DNA of 60,012 nt from Chromera velia. Lineage: Eukaryota > Sar > Chromeraceae. The position numbers and the translations under genes were made by a program. The notes beneath the pieces were generated by a model. That model was not told the DNA's origin. It saw only the letters and a list, made by a program, of their open reading frames with translations, and made no database searches. Below, one piece after another: positions 11,906 through 24,000 of this stretch; the stretch's first letter is position 1; every line of letters begins with the position of its first letter. The stretch spans positions 10,001-70,012 of the forward strand of contig JAHBMJ010005604.1 in the NCBI GenBank assembly GCA_018398765.1, in the 5' to 3' direction.

Positions 11906-13732
11906 AGAAGAAGAAGAAGAAGAAGAAGAAGAAGAAAAAGAAGAAGAAGAAGAAGAAGAAGAAGAAAAAGAAGAAGAAGAAGAAGAAAAAAAAGAAGAAG
12001 AAGGGTCCATCCGGTGGCCTGGCCTCTCCCCCCCCTCCCCTCCCTGTCCGTTGCCCCCTTTGTTCCTTCCCTTGCAAGGTCCAGCGGAAGAGGAAGAAAA
12101 GAAAAGAGCAGACGAAGAAGAAGAAGAAGAAGAAGAAGAAGAAGAAGCAGGAGCAGCAGCAGAAAAAGAAGAAGAAGAAGAAGAAGAAGAAGCAGGAGCA
12201 GCAGCAGCAGCAACAGAAAAAGAAGAAAAAGAAGAAAAAGAAGAAGAAGAAGAAGGAGAAGAAGAAGAAGCAGGAGCAGCAGCAGCAGCAGAAGAAGAAG
12301 AAGAAGAAGCAGCAGCAGAAGAAGAAGAAGAAGAGGAAGAAGAAGAAAACGAAGAGGAAGCGGAAGGAGAAGGGGAAGGAGAAGAAGAAGAAGAAGCAAA
12401 AGGGGAAAAATTTCCAAAAGGATTCTGACATTTGCCCTGTCTTCCTAGAGAACAGTTCCAGCAAGCCCTTTTGAGCTTAGCGCACCTACAGCGGCTGCAG
12501 GTGCTATTCGCAGCACAACTATATTTGCAGTACTGGGTCCCCTCCTCCTTCGACTTCTTTCTCCCCGAGGCGTCCGGAGGACCTGGGCCGTCACCCCCTC
12601 TTTTGTCTTTTCCTTCTTCATTTTCTCTATTCCCTTTGAAGCTTCTTCCATTACCCCCCTTTCCTTTCTCCCCTCGTCTATCCGTTCCTTTCCTCATCTT
12701 TTCATTTCTTTTCCCTCCTGTCTTCCCCGTTGGTTGGTTTTTCTCCCCTCCCCCCACCCCAGTGAGAGAGAGAGGAAGAGGAAGTGAAAGAAAAGGAAAA
12801 GAAACATCGCATACATCTATGACCTTCCATTCAATACCTTTTGCACTCATGTGTTCTTCTTTATCCAAAGAGATGACATTGTCAGCTACTCTGAGAGGAG
12901 AGTGGCGTGTATCAAGAGTCGATGCATCCGAAAGAGGCAAAGGTGTCCTACCTGTGTGAATGTCATGTGTGATCGCTGGAGAAGATGACGTTCTGTCATA
13001 CGTTCTTTGATCGAAGTCTGCCGAGAAGGCCTCTCTTCTATGCATGCATGAGCCGAGCTTACTGTGATCGCATACTTCATTCCCTCCCTGCCCGCCCAGA
13101 AAGTCCTCTTCTCTGTCTCCCCCTCCAAGTTGCTGCTTCCCCTCCTCTCCCTTCAACCCCCCACCCTGACTCTTTGGAGTTCCCGTCTCCAACAAATCCG
13201 GAGGTCTTTGGCCCCACCTCTTTCTAGAAGGCCATCCACGAGTCCCTTTCCGTGCCCCCCTAAAGTGTCTCCCTGTCCATCTCCCTCCGCCCTGCCGTGA
13301 CCTGCACATAGGGGGAGGGGGGGGAAACTGTGTCTTCTTAGAAAAAGCATGAAGGGGAGCGCGATCAAAAACCATCCCTGCCCCACTGACCGGCGTCGGA
13401 TAGACCGTGGTTCCCCCCGGCCTATCCGTTCCCCCCTCCCCCTGTCGGTCACTGGAATCTACGGGCTCATCGCAGGGTGTTGTCGGTCCAATGGTGTGAT
13501 CATTTCCATCGGAGGTTTCAACAACACAATGTAACAGAGGGAATGCCGTTTTTTGGAAAAAGATTTGAGACCGAAAGGAAAACATCTTTACACAATTTTC
13601 AAGAAGCGCAAACCGGTTCGTAACCGAGACAGGGGAACGTTCCTTCCCTTCCCAACATACCCCTTCGCAACGTTTTCCCACCCCCCCTTTAGTCCCTAAT
13701 CTCAACCACCCCAATAGCCCAACTTCTTCCAT
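7116..13732 (-). pseudogene. LINE ORF2: Cys-rich motif, polyserine linker, APE endonuclease, reverse transcriptase
   Basis: The ATG is at 13730-13732 (MEEVGLLGWL). In order: a Cys-rich motif (CSRCRCAKLKRACWNC, 12533-12427), a huge Ser-rich tract (about 12400-11655), a second Ser-rich stretch, an APE endonuclease (10700-9830: INVGGLQ, VVLVETQ, VVLGDLNSH, IGSDHDHAS), and RT (9060-8250: AFVDFSKVFDS-like GFVDFSKVFDS, GVKQGDTLSSSLF, IGYADDLVLFAH), then a C-terminal region. In-frame stops are at 11495-11497 (TAA), 9347-9349 (TAG), 9155-9157 (TGA) and 7635-7637 (TAA). A one-base frameshift near the G6 run (8291-8296) separates RT motifs B and YADD. The TAA at 11495 might instead be a real boundary between two proteins. 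No RNase H domain is recognised. Confidence 0.8.
11655..12400. repeat. GAA/GAG trinucleotide array encoding LINE ORF2 polyserine
   Basis: The plus strand is an almost pure (GAA/GAG)n array with a short unique interval near 12004-12090. On the minus strand it is TTC/CTC, read in the LINE frame as TCT/TCC serine codons with scattered GCT/GCA Ala. It also creates long poly-Glu, poly-Leu and poly-Phe frames, which I treat as shadows because only the Ser frame joins the endonuclease and RT frame. Confidence 0.85.
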
Positions 13733-13756
13733 AGTCTGGAAGATACAATTCACAGC

Positions 13757-15358
13757 TCACTCTCTGCCCTCAATTTTCTTTCTCTCATTGATTCTGCCTA
13801 TTTCTTCCTCAAGAGTCTGAATCGACACTGCTCGTTTCTCCATCTCACATACCAACGCCCTTCTCCTTGTCAGCAAACGACTCAACTTCACACAACCTGC
13901 CTCATCGTCTCCGAGGGATCCGTTATGCGCCGGCACGGAAGGGGTTCGGATCCTTTCCCCCTCCCCTAACTTCTTTCAGGCCCGAGGGCCCGGAGGGCCA
14001 TCACCCTCCTCTTCCCTCAGAGAATCAGGCTCCTCAAACATTTCTCCATCGGACTCATCCCCTCCTCCGAGCTTCCCCCGCCTTGCTGGAGGGGCTGATG
14101 ATGCCGGTGCATCATCTCTCTGTCGGATCTGTCCCCTTCTTGTGGGAGATGCGGGTAGGGTCTGGTGGGATTGATCAATGTCTGCAAACGAACTGAAGAG
14201 GGGCCCGGACTCCACCGCCGTTTCCTGCCGTTCCTCTCCCCCCCCGACCGGCACCATGCCAGCTTGTGCAGAGCCCACACCCCCATTGAGGCCGAGCACG
14301 GGTTGGGAATTGGGAAAGAAATGTGGGGCAGGCAAGGGTTGGGGTCCATTCAGCATTCCGTCCGAATACCCCTGGTGGCAAGGGTATGAAGACGGGAAGC
14401 TAGACACGAAGCTGTACATAGGGGCTACTATGGGGGCAGTCATGGGGGTAGGCCGAGTTATGGCCTCTGCGGGGGGACCATGGCTCCTGGGGTAGAAAAC
14501 CATAGACGCCCCTTGCAGCCCGGGAGGTGCATCCGCGGTGTGCGGGGCTGGATTCACGGCTGGCCTCGACCCGTCCTCATCCCCCTCCTTCGCGACCACT
14601 TCCTTTGCTTCCTTCACCTCCTCCTCATCGTGAGCATCAGGGGAGGCGAGTACTCCCCTCGCCTACCGAACCCTTGACTGTTTCTTCTGCTGCTCGTTTT
14701 TCGGTATACGGCAAAAGAACAGTCTCCCGTCTTTAGTTTCTATGCAAAACCGCTCACCCAAGAGCTTGTCACACTTCTCCGCATTATCATCCGAGTCAAA
14801 CACAAGAGTCGTCTTCGGTTGGCCAAGCTTCTTGTTTGGTTTCTTCGGGTTAGGTCTGGGTTTCCACGAAGACTTGCTCTTGATCGTTGACATCATGGCT
14901 GCGGAAAATGCTTCTGCTTCTTCGAGTCGCATATTGGAGATTTGGGGGTATCTGGCACAGTCCCTCAGGAACTTTTTCAGATTCCGGTTAAAAGAGATCG
15001 GCCCCCCGCTCAGGAAGAGTCCTTGGATCTCTCGGGTGCGGAGTCTCTTCTCCTTAGCCGCTTTGAAGAGATCTGCGCTAGGGGATTTCTCCTTTAGTTT
15101 GGTGACTTCATCCCTCAGAACCTTTATCTCCCCCTCCAAGCCGCTAAGCCGTTCCCGGTCCTCAGCCTGACCCTGGGTGAGGGCTGCGAGCTGGGTTTTC
15201 ACCGGCTCCAACTGGTTGGTAAACGATCTGTTGAGGTCTTCCAACTGAACCTTCAGTTTCACATCCAGAAGGGCGCTCAGCTGATTTACCGCTGCTGACT
15301 CCAGGGGACTGGAGACCGGCTTTGGAAAAGAAAAGTCAGAGGAGCCTTTACCAGCCAT
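13757..15358 (-). pseudogene. LINE ORF1 (coiled-coil, nucleic-acid-binding type), two in-frame stops
   Basis: I chose the ATG at 15356-15358 (MAGKGSSDF), because the longer upstream frame lies inside the 5' segment shared with a non-homologous body. The frame has 534 codons. Residues about 25-90 form a heptad-rich coiled coil (QLSALLDVKLKVQLEDLNRS onward), then a basic region with KKPNKKLGQPK and a Pro/Gly-rich stretch. Stops at 14663-14665 (TAG) and 13976-13978 (TGA) interrupt it; after each one the same frame stays open, ending at a TGA (13757-13759) 25 bases before the ORF2 ATG. No RRM or CCHC is obvious. ORF1 proteins of LINEs usually form trimers on the RNA; that role is inferred from family knowledge. 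Confidence 0.65.
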
Positions 15359-15896
15359 CTGCCGGCAAGCGCCAACAAGACAGAAGCAACAGCCCTTATG
15401 GGAGGATACAGGAGACATGCATATGGGGTATGGGACTAACTCTGGAGGAGTGTATCCTAGTGGATAGCCACAGCCCCATGGTGGATGAAAGTCTACCGAG
15501 ACCGAGAGAGAGAAAGACCTGGTTTCAAGTGCTCGCAGCCCCGCGGCGGCCTCTGCTCTCACAGTAACCGATGGCTCTCTGTTCGGTTTCTTACGTCTGC
15601 TCTCATTTAACCCACAAGGCGAAAGCAGTGCTCTGTCTGTTGAATGTAGCGACCACAAACTCTGTGTACATGACTCTTGTATTTGGTGTGTTGATGACTC
15701 CATGCATAGACTTTCTTCATGTGCCAAGTAGCTGGATGAAAGAGAATTCCTGCACTGCCTGGCTGAGCTGGAATCTATTAATTCAAATGATTATAACTGC
15801 CTACTTAACAAACAACAACCAGGCATGTATGTGACGTTCGGGAGCTTAGCGTTTCAATTGGGGTTAGGCATCCTCTAACTATAAGAATGTTCTAGT

Positions 15897-16599
15897 ATAC
15901 TAACTAACTAACAAGTCTTAATAGGTCATATCAAATATATCTATAAGTATTTTATAGCAGGAATAAGTCATTCTATTATGGTTTCAAACTATTTCAAACA
16001 TAAAAATAAGATAAAATAATATAATTAATATAGGAAATATAAAGAACAAACAAAAAATAAATATACAAAAAAACTAGTAACTCATTTATTTTTGATCTAA
16101 TTCACAATAAAAGAAACTATAAGTCATAGTCTGATCAACAATCATGGTATGACATGACTATTTTAAAATTGATCGAATTATTTTGTTGATTTGAATGCAT
16201 TGCAGAGAATGATTTTTGAATTAATCAATCAATTCACTTATGATTTCATGCGTGTTCATACGATTTCCAGGTATCAGAGTGACACACTTATTTCTTTCTA
16301 AAATCACGGCGGGGCACACAAACAACAACAGAGAACAACAGGCACTCAGACAAGATGGTGTACCAACTGTGAGTCTGTGACCTGTCAGGATTCAATGTTT
16401 CTATGCTCCTACAGTTGGTCACCAATAAAACAAAGGAACAATTATTATTAACAGTTGTAAACAGTTCTTTGAAGGAGCAATTTGGAAGAGGTTTGAAAGA
16501 ACGTCCGGTGAAGTTAAGTCTGAAAATGAGTCAAGTGCATGAGTCGAACTGAACGTATCCTATGAGATTCCTCTTTGTGGCGCCTCAACTTTTTTTTTG
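15897..16599. other. AT-rich intergenic DNA, no gene seen
   Basis: After the LINE 5' end comes (TAAC)n-like sequence and then AT-rich DNA to about 16300, with stops in all frames. The rest holds short direct repeats only. No RNA gene, TIR or conserved ORF is visible. Confidence 0.6.
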
Positions 16600-16787
16600 C
16601 AGGCTCCGCGGCGGCGTGGCTCTGCCGTGGAGTGGACCTTTTTCCTGGGCCTGGGCGCCGCGGGGCTCCACACATCCTGCGCCGCGCCGCTCCGCGGCGC
16701 GCCGCGCGGACAGGAGAAAATTTCGCCCCGCGGCCAAGCGGCGTTTGCCCACAAACGCCGCGGGCTTTACAGGCATTGCGCGCATGC
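16600..16787 (+). repeat. GC-rich CCGCGG palindromic dispersed repeat, copy 1
   Basis: This GC-rich island sits between AT-rich flanks. It is homologous to about 57905-58087: shared blocks include CGCGGGGCTCCACA, CGCTCCGCGGCGCG and ACAAACGCCGCGGGCTTTAC followed by AGGCATTG. It lacks about 55 bases present in the other copy. It is made of interlocking palindromes around CCGCGG. The open frames over it are a by-product of high GC. Confidence 0.6.
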
Positions 16788-17815
16788 AAGCCCTGCAGGC
16801 AATGGCACTGAGCCATGTAAGCTCACTTGCGCTCACTCCACTGCAATCACCACTATTGCTGAGTGACTCAGTAGATTTACTCTGGATCCAACGTTCGTCG
16901 ACTGGAATGAGGCTCCTGACATTTTGCAAATCCTGGTCAAAGACTCTCTTTCAGAACAAATCAGGCAAGCGATGAGAGAGACTCTTCGACAACAGTGCCC
17001 GCAGATGTGATTCTCGTGGCATCTTCGAAAAGAACGTGAACTCATCTGTTCTTGGGCCGCCGTGCTGAGCCAGATTCCACGGACAGCAGTCAAAGGAACC
17101 AGACCGTCCTTTTCTAGGCCAAGATTCACGCAGATGGGTCAGGATCATGCCCAAATATAGAGCCACTGTGAGGCTCAGTCGGTGCACACCCTGCAGATGT
17201 CAAGAGCGTATCTCTATCCGTCTCCGTGCTTGCAGGCTCGCCATCCAAGTGAGAGACTGCCTGGCGCAATGGAGAGGTCCCCCATTTCAGGAGACGGGAG
17301 TGGTCGGCATAGAGCAGGGGCGCAATTAGTAAACTTGAGAAACCAACAGAGCCAGGAGGGCGCAAGGTCCTCCCCGGCTGCGGCAGACGCAGCGGGCAGG
17401 AGGGACATGGAACTGGGAGGGGGCGGGCATGAGAGGCAAGGCAGGGGGTGGGGAGGTGCAGCGGCGTCATCTCGTCGGCTGGACCCCCCACAATTGTACA
17501 GACAAATTTGTAATGACTACAGTCAGTCAAGACCCGCCCCCCCCTTTCCTCTTTACACAGGCTTCTGGTGCTTTGACGGTTAACTCTTCCCGTCACCCCT
17601 CTTTGATTGTCGTCCTCCTACACTTCCTTGAATACACACCGAAGGATCATTCATTTCGCGTTGCTTTGCTCCCTCGGCTCTTCTTGTCGAGGGATTTCTG
17701 TGTCTGTTCCAGAGACAGAAAAGTTCTCCTGAATTTTCATCGGTCATGTATATGGATAAGTGGAAGCTTCACCAATGCGTTTGCGTGTGCTTCACTCATC
17801 TGCCTGCCTCTGCAG
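16788..17815 (+). other. Region upstream of the first recognised GCP3 exon
   Basis: The first recognised GCP3 exon starts in phase 1, so at least one coding exon and the promoter must lie upstream. I could not place them. Open stretches on both strands (for example minus 17596-17126) show no recognisable domain. Confidence 0.4.
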
Positions 17816-18709
17816 TTTTCCCTGGAATGTCCGAACCTTTGCTGCTCAGAGACATTCTTTTTGTCTGGCAAGGTTGGTCCTTCCTTCTCTCCTTCCTTGA
17901 CTGAACGGAACAGAGAGAGGTGTGAGAGAGGAGCGGGATTCAGCTAAGAGGCTTCAAGCAAGTCTGATCAATTCAGAATGTCCAATCATCCAACCCCTCG
18001 AGACGGTCTGTATTTGCACTCTCAGTAATTTTTGGATCCAAACCGAGCTCCTTGCTTCCCTTGTGTACGTCGTACACTTTCTCCTTTCATCCAACTTCAC
18101 CATGCACCCGGTGGCGCCCCTCATTTCTCCCCGTGTAAGGAAGGCTCTCTCTGTGCGCTGGTGTGTGTTGTCGCAGGATTTGACGGAGAGTGCATCCGGT
18201 TCAGTAAAGCGGCCGATGCTTTTATTGTGGATCCATCGGTCTGTGGGTTCTTCTGGTTGTTCGGCCTTTCTTCTTCCCTGCATGCTTGCTTGCCTCCCTC
18301 TTCGAGTCTTTGCTGGAAACGAGTGGTCCCTTCGCTCTTCGGTTTTTCTCTCAACATGGATTTTTGTTTTGTTTCAACAAAGAAAAACAAGGTGCAATTT
18401 TGCAAATCGAAAAGGGGGGGACCAGAGGCGTCCCACATTAATTCATTCAGCCGTATGGACTGCAAAGGACTGTTCTATTTTTGGTCACGCTGTTGCCTCG
18501 TGATCATGCCTCTATACTCAAGGCCCCCCTCTGCGACCGACTCTCTTGTTGTTGCCCAAGGGCACTGACTGACACAGACTCCTGCTCTCCTTTCTCACTC
18601 TATCGCACCGGTCTCCTCCCTCTCTGCGTGTGTGTGTGTACCTTTGTGTGTGTACCTTTGTGTGTGTGTGTGTGTATGTGTACGTGTGTGTGTGTGTGTG
18701 TTGTTGCGT

Positions 18710-18747
<38 letters not shown>

Positions 18748-20515
18748 TCCCTGCAGATTGCATTATCGGGACCTGTCCGAGAGAGCGTGACGAAACTTTG
18801 TGAAGTCGGATGGTTCTACAGGAAGGTCTCCGAGGGCCTCGGGGGGGGTGAAGAGACGTCAGAGGTGCGTGGGTCAGCGTGTGTTTCTTTCTTTGTGCGA
18901 GAGCGCTCTGTCATTCTCTCGTTCTTGGAGGGAGGGGTGTCTTCAGATACATCTCTCAGCCGACCGTCAACTCTCCCCCTACACGGGCTCTTCAAGTGCA
19001 ATTTTTTTTTTCTTTCTTTCTTTTCCCCTCTTTTGGGCCTTTAGTCGACCTACCCTTCTTCTTGGTTCTTTTTGTTTCTCCTGTTGTTGAGTTTGCAGGG
19101 CCCCGTGACAAAGATGGGCAGCGGAGGTCTCGTGTTTGAAGCCTTCCGAGAGGTCGGAGCAGAGGAAAGGAGAGGGGGGGCGTTTGTCATCTGCCCTCCT
19201 TTTTTCTTCCTCGTGGAAGACAGGAAGGAAGGAGGGAAGGAGGGAATGAAGGGAGGAAGGAAGCAAGAGAGGAAAAAAGGAGGGAGGGAAGGGACGAAGG
19301 AGGGAATGAAGGAACAAAGGAAGAAGGGGTAAGGGACTGAGGGCATCACTGCCTGTCTGTTTGTGTTTTCTTTTTGTTTGCCCGCCCCCTCGATTTTGTC
19401 ATCTGCGTCTACGCTTTTTTTTTTTTTGTTCTGTAGGTTCTCCCAGTTTCACCCAACAGAGATTTCTTCAGTGACTCCCCCCAACATTTTGCTTACTTGC
19501 CACCACCCTTGGTTCTTCTGTGTGCTGCTTGCAGGCTGTGCGTGTGGAGTTGAGAGAATTCTTCCAATTGGTTGCGCTCCTCGAAGCGGACCTGAACAGA
19601 CATATGCCTGCTGAGTTAGTCGTTGGGGGGGCGGCAGGGGGAGGGGAAATGGGGAGGTGAGGAAGAGACCGAGAAGGAAAGAGGAAGGAAGGATCGAAGC
19701 AAAGAAGGGACGTTTGAAAAAATGAGAGTCATTGTGGAAGAAAAAAAAACTCAGTCATTCCGCCTTTTTATTTTGCATCCTTATTTCGTTCCTCAGCACT
19801 CATCCCCTCAAGGCTCTCTGTGCGGTTTCTTCACGTGAGTGAGTCTACATCGGCACATACAAAAGTTTCGTTGGTTGAGCTTGCTGCATGATAGAAGTAC
19901 CTTTCTTTTCTGGTTGAGTTGACGACTCTTCGTGCATTCATGTGTTTTTTGGGCGACTGCAGTGGCGGTGTTCGCAGTGGCATCGCCGAAATGTTTCCAG
20001 ACGGGGGTAGTGGAGGGAGCGTTGCGGAGGGGGGAGGTGAGGGGGGGGGTTTGCGTGATTGTCCTCTTAGTCTTCGGAAGCTGTCGGTGATAGGAGAAGA
20101 CTGCCTCTCTCGGATGCGCCTTTTGGCTATTCTTGTCAGTCATTACCCGCTTACATGTGCGCTCTTTTCTGCAGTCCTTGATTCGTTTTTTCCCCTCTCT
20201 ATCCCATTCTCTTGCTCCTTTCTCTTTTGTTTCTCGCCTTTTCATCCTCTCCATCTGTCTCTATCTTTCCACATCTGTGCATCATGAGTGAGTTCCCAAC
20301 TTATCGTTGTCCTTTTCCGTTTCTTCCTGGAACACGAAGCAGACAGACTGAATGTTGCTCCCACTCTCCTTCACACGCAGATGTCCCTTCCCAACAGGCT
20401 TCTTTCATGGAGAGATTTGTAGATCAAACAAGACCTCTCTCTCCTCCGGATCTCTCGATTTATCTGCACGGCCCTTTTTTCTTTGAGAGGGTCGGAGAGT
20501 ACGATGTCGTTTTCT

Positions 20516-20563
<48 letters not shown>

Positions 20564-20870
20564 TCTGCGTGTGTGTATGTGTGTGTGTGTGTGCAGGTGC
20601 ATAGCTGTAAAGGTCTGAGAGGAGGGGAGATCGCTTCGATGGTCTACGGTCAGTGCGGTCTTGGTCTGCAGGCTGTGTTTGTACAGAGTTGTTTTTGGAA
20701 TGCCCTGGACTTTCCACGTTTCTTTCTTTTTTACTGCGTCAAGGAATTGAGAATGGATCCGGGCCTGGCAGGCACCTTGCTTCTCTCTTTTTTCTCTTAC
20801 ATCCTTCCTCTTTGAGCCCGCTTTGGACGGGAGCCTGTTAGACCTTTCTTTCTTATCTCTCTCTCCTTCG

Positions 20871-20908
<38 letters not shown>

Positions 20909-20985
20909 TGTGTGCGTGTACGTGTGTGCGTGTACGTGTGTGTGTACGTGTGTGTGTACGTGTGTGCGTGTGTGTGTGTGTGTGT

Positions 20986-21016
<31 letters not shown>

Positions 21017-24000
21017 CGTGTGTGTATGTGTGTGTGTGTGTGCGTGTATGCGTGCGTATATGTGAGTGAGAGGGAGGGGAGAGGGATTTCGGCAACTGAT
21101 CCCTTTCAGGGTCTTCAAAATTTCATGCAGTTCATGAACCATTGAATGGTGAGGAGTGAAGCGGGGGTCTTTCTTTCCTGCTCTCTTTTGGGCCCCTATC
21201 GTATCCTTTTTCGCCTCTTTTTCTGTCTTGGTCTTCTGTGCAGCCCATAGCAGAAGGGGAGATCCTGAGGGACGAGAACTTACGGCAGAGATCGTCAGTG
21301 CGTGTGTGCGTGCGTCAACATTTCCTTTTTGTTTTTCTGTCTGTACTGAAGCGGGTTATGGCTGTTTGATTCGGCCTTCATTTTGTTCTCTCCGTTCTCG
21401 ATTCTTCGTAATCATTCCTTTCCATTATTTTTCGCATTTTCCTTTCTTTCGCTAGTTTTTTCTTCCGCATAGGAAGGGTGGGTCGCTGTCTGAAAATTAT
21501 TCTCCTTTTGACCCTTCTGTGCATGCCCGAAATCCTTTTGAAAACAGCTTCGTCGAGTGGTGGTGCCCCTTCTGGAACAGACCGAAGCCTGGGTGGGTCA
21601 GCGGGGGGTTTGGGGTGCACGGAGATGTTGGATGGGTCGCTTTGCTTAGTAAGGATGGTATGGGACCTGCCTCTGTGTTTTTGTTTTTGTATCGATATGT
21701 ATACCTAGCTGCCTCCCTTTGCGGAAACGGAATGACCGATCTAATCTGTCTGCGTTTCCTTCTGCGTGGGTCCCAACCTCTAAGCTGAAGGACAGACACG
21801 AGTTTGTCTTGCTCGAGTCCTTGATATGTGGATCCCGATCTCGTTCACTCTGGACTTCTACGCTCTGCTGTAGGTGGGCAAACAACGAGTCTAGTTGTCT
21901 CTATGTTTCTCTCCCCCCCGTCGCGCTCCCTAGCATGTTTAGTGATCGAGCTATGTGTCTGGCCGGCCTCCTTCCTGGTTGGTTCTTCTTCTTTCCGGTG
22001 CAGGTCCAGTTTGGCACCCTTCGTGACGCTTTCGACGAATTCTTTGTGACTGCCAACAAATCCGTTCCCCCAGAAAACCTCTGGAGGCAGATGTTCGCAG
22101 TCAGACTGAGGATGCTGCCCTCGTTTCTGCCGGCCTCTGTGGCTTTGAGGGCTCTTTCGGCGGGGCGGTCTCTGAACTTTCTGCGTGTGTGCTGCGAAGA
22201 AGGAGACTGGTTGACTGCAGATATGGAGACAGAGGCAGAGGTTGTTCCACGAGGAGTGCGTATCTACGCCCCTCTGGGCATTCCCGAGAGCCTCGAGGGT
22301 GTTGCTGTTGTTGCCGCACCTCCTCCTCCCAGTGTGGCTGCGGTTGTGGGGGAGGGAAGCGTTCGTGACGGGCGGAGGTCGGCGTCCCTGGCTGCAGCAT
22401 TGTCTCTCCCGTCTCCCTCGACTGATGGAAGAAGAGAGAGACAGACGGGGTCGCGTGCTCCTTCAGTCAGGGGCGCGGCCTCTGTCCGTGGAGCCGCGCC
22501 GTCTGTGAGGGCAGGGGCAGGAAGGGCAAAGCCTCCTCTGCCTGGGCCCCCTTCACCGGCCCCAGGGGCCCCGAAGACCCAGAGATCCCTGGCGGGAGGC
22601 ACACAGGGGGGGCAGCAGGGGCAGAGGGCGGCCACGGCAGGGGACTCGTCTGTGTTGGGAGGGAGGCCTTTGGCTGTGAAGGTCTGTGGCTGTTTTTTTT
22701 TTCATTGATTCTGACTGACCTGCATGTGCTCTTTTTCACGATGTTTGTTTGGTGGCACCTTCTTGCTTTGTCGTTTGTTTCTCCCACCCGTCCTCGTTTC
22801 CTTCCCACATGAATCTCACACACAGTAGTGTGTGTTGGTCAAGCTGTTGGGGGATCGATCCCGCTGTCCTCTCGTGTTTGTGAAGGGATGAGAATGGAAT
22901 ACCTTACAGCAATGGGTGTTCTCCATGCTCATTCATGCATCTGCATACGCAGCATGAGAAAAGAATCTGATTTGCGTAACGAGGCTTCCTTTTACAAAGC
23001 TCGGAATAGAGGATAGGGAATCCAACTATACCTATGGCAGGCAACACGGTTTGGTTTCACTCTTGAATCTCGTGGCTGCAGAGTGGTGCCAGTGCTGTGG
23101 GTGGGGGTGTTGATGCTCTGCAGGGAGTGGAGGGAGAGGTGGGAGTGGCAGGCCGCGTGCATCACGGGGAGATGGAGGAGGAATCTGTGAGAGGGGAGTT
23201 GGAAGAAATGCCCGAGGGAGGGGGGGGGATGAATCCGGTGGAGGCGGTCGTGGCGTCTTTTCGGAAACGGATAGAGAGACTTGTGGAAAAAGCAGCTGCG
23301 AAGCAAAACAGAAGGTGTGTGGTCTCACTTTTTCCTCTCCTGGGGTTTCCTGTGTCTCTATTGGCCGAACAGAGGATCAAGCATACGCATGCTGAGAATG
23401 GCGAGAGGTGTTTGTTTGAAGGAAATTGCGTGACTTTCATCCTGTCGATGAATGTGATGCATTGCCCTCTCTTGTTGTTCTTTGAGGAATGGTTCCGTTT
23501 TTGAAAGAACATTTTCTTGGCGTTCGTCTTTCTTCTCTCTGCCCCTTTAGTTTATTTTTGTTCATGTAATGATCCTCTTCTTTGTATGTCGCTGCTCTGC
23601 ACTGAAAGGGTGGGATGGTTATTTTTGGTTTCTTTGCCTTATTTGTTTTCTTTTTTCTTGCAGTTTGCTTCGTCTTCTCTTCAACAAGCATCGCGTGAGT
23701 GACCACATCCTCGCCATCAGGAAGTGAGTGAAGGGACGGAGAGAGGATAGAAGAGGCTTGTGGTGGGGAGAATGAAGAGCTAAAAGGAAAGAGAAACGTC
23801 AGAGTGAGGAAGCAACAACGATCGGAGGACGAAAAAACGATCCGTGGGAGCAAGCGTATGAGTGGATGCAGGCCTTCTTCACAAAAGGCCAAGGGAAAAG
23901 AACTGTATTTGCTCTTTTTTCGTCTCACTCAGATTATGCCGTCAGCTGCATCTATCCGTCTTCTCCTCTTCTTTTTTGCTGTCGTTCCGAACCAGAAGCA

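Larger units (their letters stand above)
6756..15896 (-). mobile_element. Nearly complete LINE (non-LTR retrotransposon) with ORF1 and ORF2
   Basis: On the minus strand the order is: a 5' segment (15896-15414) shared with another copy, ORF1 (15358-13757), ORF2 (13732-7116) with APE-type endonuclease and reverse transcriptase, a roughly 340-base 3' UTR, and a tetranucleotide tail (TTCA)n at 6778-6756. No LTRs are seen. Several in-frame stops and one frameshift show it is dead. Directly after the tail lies the 5' end of the next LINE, so two elements stand head to tail. Exact 3' limits are inferred from the tail. Confidence 0.8.

Noticed and set aside
11505-12428. Long plus-strand ORF of mostly Glu and matching poly-Leu and poly-Phe frames
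   Set aside because: They are other readings of the GAA/TTC array; only the minus-strand Ser frame continues into endonuclease and RT.
1-15896. Possible nuclear stop-codon reassignment, because TAG falls at Gln sites in the retroelements
   Set aside because: TGA falls at Arg sites and TAA also occurs, while host genes (GCP3, coiled-coil, MYND) end at normal stops with no internal ones. Decay explains the data better.
16514-16975. Overlapping Arg/Ala-rich ORFs in the GC-rich island
   Set aside because: High GC removes stops; the frames are open on both strands and follow palindromes rather than codon structure.
20405-21142. Thr/His and Cys/Val repeat ORFs over GT microsatellites
   Set aside because: Pure translations of dinucleotide repeats inside GCP3 introns.
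21478-21790. Open stretch considered for the missing GCP3 exon (LLTLLCMPEILLKTA)
   Set aside because: Partial resemblance to the SHPxLxxLYRW helix but no acceptor and donor in matching phase and no Trp at the expected site.
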